Shown here: positions 1 through 9,010 of the stretch, in pieces
How positions within the stretch are numbered: the stretch's first letter is position 1
Layout: the number at the start of each line of letters is the position of its first letter
Source of the DNA: Luzula sylvatica
Taxonomy: Eukaryota > Streptophyta > Magnoliopsida > Poales > Juncaceae
Length of the DNA stretch: 64,000 bases
Assembly (NCBI GenBank): GCA_946800325.1
Contig: OX326957.1
Span: 14,393,591-14,457,590, forward strand
Direction: 5' to 3'
Notes under the pieces: model-generated
Databases searched by the model: none
What the model was told of the DNA's origin: nothing
The model's input: the letters and a program-made list of their open reading frames with translations, nothing else
Translations under genes and position numbers: made by a program

Positions 1-147
1 GAACAAAAAAATATAAATTCGCATGTGTTTGTCTTTCATTTTGGAGTTTTTTTGGAGAAAAACAAGAAAATTGAGTATTTTGTTCGTTTTAGACATAAAT
101 TTTGGAATGAAAATATGATATTTGATATGTTTGAAGGTGTTAGACAT
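1..147 (+). repeat. Satellite, subfamily I, left of element A
   Basis: AT-rich tandem repeat with the same phrases as 7882-9010: 'gcatgtgtttgtctttcatt', 'gaaggtgttagacat'. It is the left part of a monomer cut by element A; the monomer resumes at 7887 after the duplicated target gacat. It matches the inverted stretch 12593-12735 closely. Confidence 0.93.
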
Positions 148-635
148 TGAAGGAAATACAGTTTTGGATCATCGCTAAAATGGTACGTAGGACAACGAAC
201 GTACGCGTTCGTGGGCATACGAAACAAATTAGTAACACTGGTATAACTTTCAGTAGGAAACTCCGATTTGAATGGTTCAAATTGGGTTAGTTAGATAATG
301 AGATTATCTAGAACTTTCATGTTGTAATATATTTCATTTGAGCGAAGTATCAGTATCGTTCTAATGAAATACCGAAAGGGTGCGACAGTTTGACATACAG
401 TCAGTAAAACGGCCGTAACTTTCGGGTCCGAACTCCAATTGGGCTGGGCCAAATTGGGTTGAAAAGATAATTAGATTATCTACAACTTTCGTAAATGTTC
501 AAAGTCGGTTGGAACGATTTAATATTTTCGTTCTGACAGATTACTGAAAGGGTGTATGCAGTTTTCTGTTTGAAAAGGTGTATAGAAGATATACATGGTC
601 GCTGCGCGGGCGCGGGGTCGAGGATATTCCCAACA
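148..635 (+). repeat. 5' LTR of element A, internally deleted
   Basis: Starts TGAAGGAAATACAG and ends ATATTCCCAACA. It is 488 bp against 1094 bp for the 3' LTR because about 606 bp is missing after 'gaagatatacat' (near 598), where it jumps to 'cgctgcgcggg'. The missing part includes the TATA box and likely transcription start. Two diverged units of about 172 bp lie in U3 (from 231 and from 403). Confidence 0.9.
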
Positions 636-636
636 G

Positions 637-648
637 TGGTATCAGAGC
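637..648 (+). other. Primer binding site of element A
   Basis: TGGTATCAGAGC, one base after the LTR end. This is the standard plant Ty1/copia primer site, complementary to the 3' end of initiator tRNA-Met. It fixes the element orientation as +. Confidence 0.92.
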
Positions 649-819
649 GATCGCCATCGATTCGAGGGTCGAATCATAGTCGTATATTAGATATACGCAC
701 GGGTTATCAAAGTTCGTATCCGTTTGCATGATGTTACATATAGAGAAAGTCAAATTCCGTTAAAATCACAAGTGGAATTCGCTAGAGATCGATCAAAAGT
801 TGATTGAGAGTATCTAGGA

Positions 820-900
820 ATGATCGTGAAAAAGTTTCATGATTTATCGTTTTGGAAACGAGCGAAAACGGACGAAACGGCAAAATCTGCAGAAAGTTAG
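820..900 (+). CDS. Short leader reading frame (MIVKKF...), element A
   Basis: A 26-codon frame starting MIVKKFHDLSFWKRAK. The same AUG and first codons recur in the leaders of C (40727-41026, minus) and B (44941-45123, minus), where the frame runs to 99 and 60 codons into the variable region. The start is conserved, the rest is not. It may be an upstream ORF or a relic of the gag start. No domain is recognised and translation is unproven. Confidence 0.25.
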   Translation: MIVKKFHDLSFWKRAKTDETAKSAES

Positions 901-903
901 AAT

Positions 904-1453
904 ACGAAACAGTGAGTAAAACTAAGATAATTTTCAGTGGAAAACTCCAAATTGATTGGATCAAATTGGCGTAGTTAGATAATGATATTATCTATGACTT
1001 TGATACATAAAGTTTTTCCATTTGAACGAATTATCAGTGTCGTTTTTATGGAATACTGAAAGGGTGCGACTGTTTGACATACAGAGACTAAAACGTCCGT
1101 ATATGTCGCATCGAAACTCCAATTGGGTCCAATCCAATTGGGTTAATTAGATAATAAGATTATCTAGAACTTGCGTTCACGTTCAAAGTCGGTTGGAACA
1201 ATTTAATATTTTTGTTTCAACAGAATACTGAAAAGGTGTCTGTAGTTTTCTGGTTGAAAAGGTGTATATTGGATATACTTACCTTTTCGTTTGTTCGTAT
1301 TTTACTAAAACTGGTATAACTTTCAGTAAAAAATTCCGATTTGAATGGTTCAAATTGTTTTAGTTAGATAATTAGATTATCTAGAACTTTCATGTTGTAA
1401 TATATTTTATTTGAGCGAAGTATTAGTGTCGTTCTAATGAAATAACGAAAGGG
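904..1453 (+). repeat. LTR-derived tandem units inside the leader of A
   Basis: Three diverged units resembling the two ~172 bp U3 units of the LTR, starting near 915, 1086 and 1304. Shared phrases are 'ggtataactttcag', 'gttagataat', 'gattatctagaac', 'gaaagggtgc'. B and C lack this block: their leaders go directly from the MIVK start to the palindrome region. Confidence 0.75.
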
Positions 1454-1460
1454 TGCAGAA

Positions 1461-1580
1461 AAGCAGTTTTTCTGCCGCCCCGGGGGCAGTTTTTGGCGCC
1501 CCGGACGCGTCCCGGGCGAGGTTTTCTCGCGCCCCACGGCCCCTGCGTTACAACGGATGGGGCAGTCCGTTATAACGGAC
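1461..1580 (+). other. GC-rich palindrome region of leader, element A
   Basis: A sharply GC-rich patch in AT-rich surroundings. It ends with GTTACAAC (1547-1554) and a perfect 16 bp palindrome GTCCGTTATAACGGAC (1565-1580). It lies just upstream of the conserved 'gcgataactttggctacgaa', as do the corresponding arrays in C (40814-40936) and B (44480-44970). Confidence 0.7.
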
Positions 1581-1866
1581 CCTTCTCTGAATGCTGTTTT
1601 TGTTTTCGCGATAACTTTGGCTACGAAGCTCGGAATTTTGAGTTCTTTATATCGATTTGATCGGCATCAATCATACTAACATATAATTAGATAATTATTT
1701 AGAATAATTAGACTCCCAAATAAAATCATATGCATATTGAAAATCTTGTGATAGTGATATAATATGATTATGTCACGAATTTAGAAACATGCAATGGCAT
1801 GATCCCTCATAATATTTAAGTCATGGAAATGTCTTCCATATCCACAACCATCGAGATTGATATGAC

Positions 1867-1905
1867 ATAGTGCGTGGTTTCAGGCCATAGTCGGGCACGT
1901 ACTAT
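1867..1905 (+). promoter_or_regulatory. Leader hairpin 1, element A
   Basis: Left arm ATAGTGCGTG (1867-1876) pairs with right arm CACGTACTAT (1896-1905): 10 pairs, one of them G-U in RNA. The 19-base loop is gtttcaggccatagtcggg. The same hairpin is in C at 40480-40518. The role is unknown; a cis-acting RNA structure is an inference. Confidence 0.65.
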
Positions 1906-1942
1906 TGTATATATTGGTGCGGGTGGTAAGCGTTAATTGGGG

Positions 1943-1979
1943 ACTCACGTGGTTTCAGGCCATAGTCGGGCACGTGAGT
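1943..1979 (+). promoter_or_regulatory. Leader hairpin 2, element A
   Basis: Left arm ACTCACGTG (1943-1951) and right arm CACGTGAGT (1971-1979) pair perfectly (9 bp) around a loop identical to hairpin 1. Only the stem differs between the two hairpins. A third copy of the core GGCCATAGTC lies at 2184-2193 between weaker arms. Confidence 0.65.
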
Positions 1980-2860
1980 AGTTCAATTGAACGATACGAT
2001 GGATATGGTTATGACTTAACCGTCCAAGCCAATCCGATTGGAGTTCGGGGCATAGATAGAATGCACACACGGAACATGGATTGTATTGGATACGATTCGT
2101 TACCGAAATTCTATAAAGGAACGAGAGTCGTATTGGATACGATTGGATTTAATCCTACCTAAAATATCGAGATCTCATTTGTCGGCCATAGTCACTTATG
2201 GGAGGATCGTAAAATATGGGTCTTGAGTGTTATGGACTTGGAGTCCCGTATCGGTATGAGGGTTATCGATTCGATAAAATAACACTATCATATATTCTTC
2301 ATATAAGCATATAGATTAAGTACGCACGGTTAGGAGTTAATCTTCATCATCCGTTTAGAATTATGTTTTTCAAGCAACACCAAATATATCGATGAGATCG
2401 ATATGATAGATGGCTTTTGGGCCGGAATTACCGTTATTAACCTTGATAGTCAAAGAATAGTTCTTAGACTTAAAGGAACGTGTTGGACACGGAAATGGTA
2501 GATTCGGGGCTCAATGCTATGGCTTTAGAGAAAGCCGGGTTCGATAAACTTTAAGAAGGAATCGAACGATATTACGTGCCTTGTGGTGGTATGTATAGAC
2601 GCAAATTTCTCAAAAATTGTTTTGAGAATTAGGATGTATATGAAAGTAAAACACAATGCTCATGAAATAGTTTCAAGAGCTAGAGCGCGTTGAATGGTTC
2701 GATGCGGCTCAAAGAGTAGGTTAATTTTGAGACGCCTTATGGGTCTTTGATTAACACTCGTGTGTTGATGGTACGAGATTTGATCGTCGTGACCGAATAT
2801 CATATGCATTCGAAAGATAAGTCGATCCCGAAATTGCATGAGATGTGATTTAAAATTGAA

Positions 2861-4130
2861 TTGGAGATGCTCGGAGTATCCGAGGAATCCAATGTATATA
2901 GATGCGTGGATGTCCTTGTAATTCAAAGAAGGGATCGAAAGAAATGTATGTCTAAGGGTATTTTGGGAAAATGTTTTCCAAACAGAAAGTTCGGACAAAG
3001 AGTTGTCCAAACTAATGACTCAAAGAATGGTGAAATCCGAGGAGGATTCAACCAAGAGGTTGATTGCTTCTTTTGGCATTGCCGTCTTGGCCATATAAAC
3101 GAGATTCGCGTATCTAGATTCCATATGATGGATTGCTAGAATCATCCGAATTAGATTCGATTGATTAATGCGATACTTATTTATTAGGCAAGACGACAAT
3201 GGCATCATTCTCCAAAGGTTGGAGAAAGATCCAACGAATTATTGGAAATTACATTTAGATGTAATGTTCCGATAAGTTCCGAGGCACGAGGAGGCTATCG
3301 GTATTTTGTTACGTTTATGGACGGTTAAAGTAGATATGAAAATATCTATTTAATGCGTGCCGAAACGGAGATTTTTGAAAGGTTCAAAGAGTTTCAAAAA
3401 CGAAATACGAAATCAACTAAGCAAGAAAATCAAAGCTTTTCGATAGGATCGAGAAGGCGAGTATTTGAGCTAAACCTTTCGATAGGATCGAAGAGGCGAT
3501 ATTTGAGTTATGAATATTGATGATCATTTATGATTGTGGAATCGTTTCACGATTGCCTTTATTCGGAACATTGAGATGTGTCCGAAAAGAGGAAATGAAC
3601 GCATGTTGGACATGGTTCGATAAATGATAAGTCAATAGGATCTCCCAAAAATATTTTGGGGATACGCCCTTGAGACAGCGGCACTAATGAATGGTTGCAT
3701 TAAGATATGTACCATAAACCTTCTAATCGGTACAAAAGACGCCATATGAGATATGGATCGGAATGGTTCCGAAGTTGTCACTTGTACATATTTGAGGATG
3801 TGAGTGTATTTCGAAATTTGTTTCGGTTAAACTCACTCCCAAATCTGGAAATTGTTCGTGTATCCTTAAGGTAACTAAAGGGTATTAGTTCTAACGTCCC
3901 GACGAAAATTAGATTTTCGTGGCTCGAAGAGATGCCTTCTTGGAGGAGGACTCGATGCGCACAAGTTTGGAACTTGGTGTCATTTATCTCTATGCGGGCT
4001 AGTGGGAGTAGAATAAATCTCGAAAGAGTTCGTGATTTGAAAATGAACATTGTACCGATGAAAGTTGACATGGCTTCATCAAGAGTTGATGAACGCAAGT
4101 CGAACACACAAAGGAATTTTTCGTAGATCA
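2861..4130 (+). pseudogene. Copia pol remnant: pre-integrase and integrase, element A
   Basis: The frame at 2861-3139 contains FFWHCRLGHINEIRVSRF, the GAG_pre-integrase signature (normally LWHxRLGHIN). Downstream, in shifting frames, are ARGGYRYFVTFMDG and IYLMRAETEIFERFKEFQ (3280-3400), which belong to the integrase core, then LPKIFWGYALETAA (3640-3690), TPYEIWIG (about 3738) and GSRINLERVRDLK (4010-4045). Stops and indels separate the blocks, and most of the catalytic core between about 3410 and 3640 is missing or unreadable. Copies B and C show the same blocks with the same break after 'ETAALMNGC'. It cannot produce a working integrase. Confidence 0.8.
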
Positions 4131-4379
4131 AGTAGGCTATATCATAAGCCGGTAAATACAGATTTATCGAGGCTAATGATGATAGATCGAAATCATATGA
4201 TGATTCGATATCCTACAAGGATGCTATGAAAAGTTGATTCCACATGACATGGTGTCATGAAATCTGAGATTCGATCCATGTTAATTATCAAGTTCAGAAC
4301 TTGATTTCATTACTTTCTGGGTTAGACCCGTGAAATGTGAGTGGGTTTTTCAAGATGACGAACCGACATGGATAGGAAT

Positions 4380-5400
4380 ACGCATATATGTAAAGCGAGG
4401 CTTTTTGCGAAGAGTTTCATGCAATTCATAGTCGGACTATGAAGAAACGTTTTCGCATGTTGCCATGCTTTCACATTCTCGAAATTCTGCTTGCCATGGT
4501 CGCATATTACGACTATGTGATGTGGCAAAATGGATGTCAAAACCGAATTTCTTGACAGAAATTTTATGAAAGGATGTGTACTTGACACAATCTTACGGTT
4601 TTGTCGATTCATAAGAATCGGGGATAAGATATGCACGCTTTAACGATCCATATGATGGATTAGAGAAAGCTTCTCGGAATTGGAATATTCGTTTTGACAA
4701 AATTATAAACTATTATAAAATTGTCGAAACGAATGGAAACTTTGTGTACACATGAAGGTTAGTGGGAGCTGCGTTATATTTCTTGTACCGACAAAGGATT
4801 TAGACGAGACCGCTTATGAATTAAGCGTGAAGATCTATAGGATAGATCTAAGAAGTTCCTCGTTCTATGTTATAGCACATATATCGACATATTGTTGAAA
4901 ATGGTTTTCAACATGTAAACTCCTTGGAGGAGATAAATCGAAATGTCGAATGGCAGAAATTTTCAACGGCTCGATGTGAGACATCAAGCAGCGCGAAAAG
5001 TAATAATATGATGCCTTACATTTGATGTTAGGTTCTATTATATCTGTCATGATATGTATGTGGCTATCTGTCATACAAATAAAGCGTCTAGTTCACCGTC
5101 AATAAAATTCATGGGAATCACATGAGTTTGAATGTAATTCGATTACATGAGACTAACTCTTGTGATTGTATAATGGTTATACAAATATATACATAATGGT
5201 TATGTATATTTAAAACCCATCGGGATTTGTATTGATAGAGGTGAAGTTTATCCTTGAATACTTTGCGAAAGAATTCAGGATTTATTATCTATAATGGTGT
5301 GGAGGACGTGTTGGTTATAAAGAGTTATAACAAACAACAGTTTCCAAAGATGAAGCACGTCCAAATATGTAGCACGACTGCCGAGGTCACAACCACTTCT
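4380..5400 (+). pseudogene. Copia reverse transcriptase / RNase H remnant, element A
   Basis: Degenerate RVT_2 and RNase H in several frames. ASRNWNIRFDKII (from 4669) matches the copia 'ASRSWNIRFDE' block. VSGSCVIFLVP (from about 4758) is followed directly by TKDLDETAYELSVKIYR, whereas an intact copia protein has the YVDD catalytic box and about 35 residues between these blocks. STYIDILLKMVFNM follows near 4880, and an RNase H-proximal VKFILEYFAKEFRIYYL near 5240. Relative to C, about 240 bp of RNase H is also missing around 5380. No catalytic activity is possible. Confidence 0.75.
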
Positions 5401-5499
5401 AGCCAATACTCAGAAAATTTCATTTGATCCATGAAATTTTGTGAAAAGATGTGATCGTAGGTATTGGAAATGTTCCAATCCTGATGATGATTAACACTA

Positions 5500-6775
5500 G
5501 CGGGAACGTGCGGACCCGTTTACAAGACCGCTCTCTCTAGTCGCGCGTGACTGTCATGCGATGACTATGGGTATGGAGATACCTAGAGGAGGAAGAAGAG
5601 AGTAGAGTGTAGTTATCTAATACGATAGTCCTCGCAGGTTATGGGTATGGAGATACCCATAGGTAAACGTTGTATCACCCAAATACTTAGTCCATATGAA
5701 TGCATTCCTTTTAAAAATTTTGTTTACTTAAATTAAATATGCATTCACCTTATATGAAAACAGTGTGCGGGTTGTGTAATATGATTGTTACATGAACCTT
5801 GATTTGAACTTGTGTGGACGTCGACATGGTTGAGGACCATGTGCAGCGAAACCGTCACACTTAAAGTGTCATTTCTAAACATCCCTAGTCGCGGATCAGC
5901 TTGCTTAAGAGAGAAGCATTTCTATTATTGGATAGACTGAACGCGTACACTAGTACGTTTCCCGAGGAGATGATTATGTTTTGCTAATCATGGGACAAGG
6001 TGCTTGTCGAATCGGAAACGTAGATATATGTTAGGTTACATATATTGGATATGACCAAATCCGCGAGTCCATGATATGGTTTAGTCATTATAGATGGACT
6101 TGTGACGGATGGGGTTTTAGATTCTTCATACTTGAGGGGATCACTGATTGCGTTACGTGCGTAACACAATGCTTTGATATGATCTTACGCTCACCGTAAC
6201 AGGGAGTTAAAAGGGTCATCATTGGGTATTGTCCGAAACACGGAATTCAATGTGAGTCTCCAAGATAGGAATTGTTTATTCCGAAAGGAAGAGATATCTC
6301 TTAGGCGCCGCTCGATGAGTCGATTAACGAAATCTCTGGCCAGAGTCAATGATATTAATGGTTAATATCGATTGAAATTTGTTAAATCAACTCGGAATCG
6401 GGGAATAAGTATAGTTAATCAAATTATAAGGATGACTATTACCATGCCTTTTGATTAACGGATATCGCAAACAAGAGAACTAGTAACCGCTATTCGAGAT
6501 AGGCACAATGATCACAATCATTTTTCGTTTTAACATGGGTAGCCATGATGGAGTGACTAGATCCCGCTCATGGGCTTGTAGTGCCATGGAAACGGCCTAC
6601 TGCCATCGTTAAACGAACCTACACGGTCACACAACGAGTCGTACTATGTCGGGCTTGATTGCAAGTTTTTGCACATTGGATGTGCATGGCTTTAGCGTAT
6701 TTGATACGCGGGCCAGATTCTCTGATATAGTGTATATGTGATATACATGAGTACCTTTTAGGTAAATCTGAAACT
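5500..6775 (+). other. Long noncoding 3' region of element A
   Basis: About 1.3 kb with no readable protein between the pol remnant and the polypurine tract. It is colinear with B (32140 to about 33430) and C (35369 to about 36670), on the opposite strand. It holds a near-repeat of 'gggtatggagatacc' (about 5570 and 5645). What it does is unknown. Confidence 0.6.
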
Positions 6776-6787
6776 GAGTGGGAGACT
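6774..6787 (+). other. Polypurine tract of element A
   Basis: GAGTGGGAGAC immediately before the 3' LTR; it would prime plus-strand DNA synthesis. The same tract, reversed, follows the LTRs of B (32140) and C (35369). Confidence 0.8.
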
Positions 6788-7881
6788 GAAGGAAATACAG
6801 TTTTGGATCATCGCTAAAATGGTACGTAGGACAAACGAACGTACGCGTTCGTGGGCATACGAAACAGATTAGTAACACGGGTATAACTTTCAGTAGGAAA
6901 CTCCGATTTGAATGGTTCAAATTGGGTTAGTTAGATAATGAGATTATCTAGAACTTTCATGTTGTAATATATTTCATTTGAGCGAAGTATCAGTATCGTT
7001 CTAATGAAATACCGAAAGGGTGCGACAGTTTGACATACAGTCAGTAAAACGACCGTAACTTTCGGGTCCGAACTCCAATTGGGCTGGGCCAAATTGGGTT
7101 GGAACGATAATTAGATTATCTACAACTTTCGTAAATGTTCAAATTCGGTTGGAACGATTTAATATTTTCGTTCTGACAGATTACTGAAAGGGTGTTTGCA
7201 GTTTTCTGTTTGAAAAGGTGTATAGAAGATATACATACCTTTTGGCCCATCCTTATCCTATGGAGTATATATAGGATGCTTCTCTCTCTCTCTCATCAGT
7301 CCAACCAGTTGAATAATTAGATTAGTTCAACCAGAAAATTAATGGAGTTAATTTAGAATTAATCCAGAAATTAAGAGACTCTAATCACTTGATGAAAGAG
7401 TGCGAAGAGATTGAGAGAGAAGGAGAAAAGAATTTTCTCCGTCTAGAGAATCGAAACGCAATCATGCAAGTTCGCCGGTGCATCGTCTAGGCAGGTGCAT
7501 CCGCGACCGAGGTGCTACGACTCACGGTGGATACGGGTAGAGGAGCGACACATGTGGCTCTTCGTTGTGATCAAACCGGAGAAGTAATCGAGTAACGGGC
7601 TGTGGAATCATGCGGGCATGGAACGCACGAAGACAACCCGAGGCGTGTCGAAACGGTGGGAGACGTGCGGTATGGGACGTACGGGCTAGTCACCAACGTG
7701 ACACCGAAGGAAATAGAAGGCGGCGATCAACCCTTCGTGTGCCATCAATTTGGCACTGGTATGAATCTGTCCTGCTATTCGCATCGTACCCTCGAAGTCG
7801 TGGCGTGATCTCGGGAATCGGGGAATCGAACTGGGCCTACATATCCGCTGCGCGGGCCCGGGGTCGAGGATATTCCCAACA
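6788..7881 (+). repeat. 3' LTR of element A (full length)
   Basis: 1094 bp from TGAAGGAAATAC to CCCAACA, followed by the target duplication gacat. Unlike the 5' LTR it keeps the centre: a TATA-like 'gagtatatatagg' (around 7265-7275) followed by a CT-rich run, then a GC-rich stretch near the 3' end. The open frames at 7600-7990 lie in LTR and satellite sequence and are not genes. Confidence 0.93.
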
Positions 7882-9010
7882 GACATCACTTTTAGCATTC
7901 TTTTCACATTTTTTAAACAAAAAGAATAGAAATTTGCATTTGTTAGTCTTCAATTTTGGAATTTTTTTAGTAAAACATGAAAATTAATTGTTTTGCTCAT
8001 TTTAGACATCAATTTTGACATTTATTAAAAGAAATATGATAATTGATATTTTTTGAAGGTGTTAGACTTCAATTTTTGCATTTTTTCAAATTGTTTGAAC
8101 AAAAAATAGAAATTAGCATGTGTTTGCCTTTCATTTGGGAGTTTTTTTGAGGAACATGAAAATTAAGTATTTTTTACGTTATAGACATGAATTTTGGAAT
8201 TGATTAGAAAAATATGATAATTGATATTTTTGAAGGTGTTAGACTTCATTTTTGCCATTCTTTTCACCTGTTTTAAACAAAAGAATTGAAATTCGCATGT
8301 GTTAGTCTTAGTTCTTTAAATTGTTTGAGTAAAACATGAAAATTAAGTATTTTGTTCCTTTTAGATATAAAGTTAAGAATTTATGAGAAATATTTGATAA
8401 TTGATATTTTTGAAGGTGGACTTAACTTTTAGCATTCTTTTCATATTTTTTACACAAAAAGAATAGAAATTTGCATTTGTTAGTCTTCAATTTTGGAGTT
8501 TTTTTAGTAAAACATGAAAATTAATTATTTTGCTCATTTTAGACATCTATTTTGACATTTATTAAAAAAATATGATAATTGATATTTTTTTGAAGGAGTT
8601 AGTTAGACTTCAATTTTTGCATTTTGTTTCTAATTGTTTGAACAAAAAAATAGAAATTAGCATGTGTTTGTCTTTAATTTGGGAGTTTTTTTGAGGATGA
8701 CATGAAAATTAAGTATTTGTTTCGTTTTAGATATGAATTTTTGAATTTATTAGAAAAAATATGATAATTGATATTTCTGAAGTTGGTATATTTCACTTTT
8801 GCATTCTTTTCACCTGTTTAAACAAAAGAATAGAAATTCGCATCGGTTAGTCTTAGTTCTTTAAATATTTTTGAGTAAAACATGAAAATTAAGTATTTTG
8901 TTCATTTTAGACATCAATTTTGATATTTATTAGAAAATATGATAATTAATATTTTTTATGGTGTAAGACTTCACTTTTTGCATTTTTTATGGTGTGAGAC
9001 ATCAATTTTT
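7882..9010 (+). repeat. Satellite subfamily I, forward array (left palindrome arm)
   Basis: Tandem ~175 bp monomers reading 'gaaggtgttagacttca' on the + strand. Two monomer types alternate: one with 'catgtgtttgtctttcattt' and 'gaggaaaacatg', the other with 'tttgttagtcttcaattttg' and 'agtaaaacatg'. Together with 1-147 it is the inverted copy of about 11490-12735, monomer for monomer. The orientation flips at 9005-9015. Confidence 0.92.

Larger units (their letters stand above)
148..7881 (+). mobile_element. Copia-type LTR retrotransposon, element A
   Basis: Complete insertion bounded by LTRs beginning TGAAGGAAATAC and ending CCCAACA, with a perfect 5 bp target duplication gacat at 143-147 and 7882-7886. 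The order is 5' LTR, primer site, long leader, degenerate pol (pre-integrase, integrase, RVT_2, RNase H remnants), long noncoding 3' part, polypurine tract, 3' LTR. That pol order is Ty1/copia. No long open frame remains, so it cannot encode its own enzymes. The LTRs are very similar where both are present, so the insertion is fairly young despite the dead pol. B, C and E are relatives. Confidence 0.92.

Noticed and set aside
231..575. The ~172 bp LTR units as a source of the ~175 bp satellite
   Set aside because: Lengths are similar, but I see no sequence similarity between the units and the satellite monomer.
637..648. Possible tRNA fragment
   Set aside because: The 12-base match is the retrotransposon primer site; no tRNA gene fold is present around it or at the other primer sites.
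1943..1979. CACGTG pair as two G-box promoter elements
   Set aside because: The sister hairpin has the same loop but stems without a full CACGTG, and B uses GTGAG/CTCAC. Pairing, not the G-box word, is what is conserved.
1905..2162. 85-codon open frame in element A
   Set aside because: It runs through leader hairpin 2 and has no gag-like motif; B and C lack a corresponding frame. Best seen as chance.
7602..7987. Two open frames of 68 and 125 codons
   Set aside because: They translate LTR sequence of A, and one runs on into satellite; the antisense versions recur in every LTR of the family.
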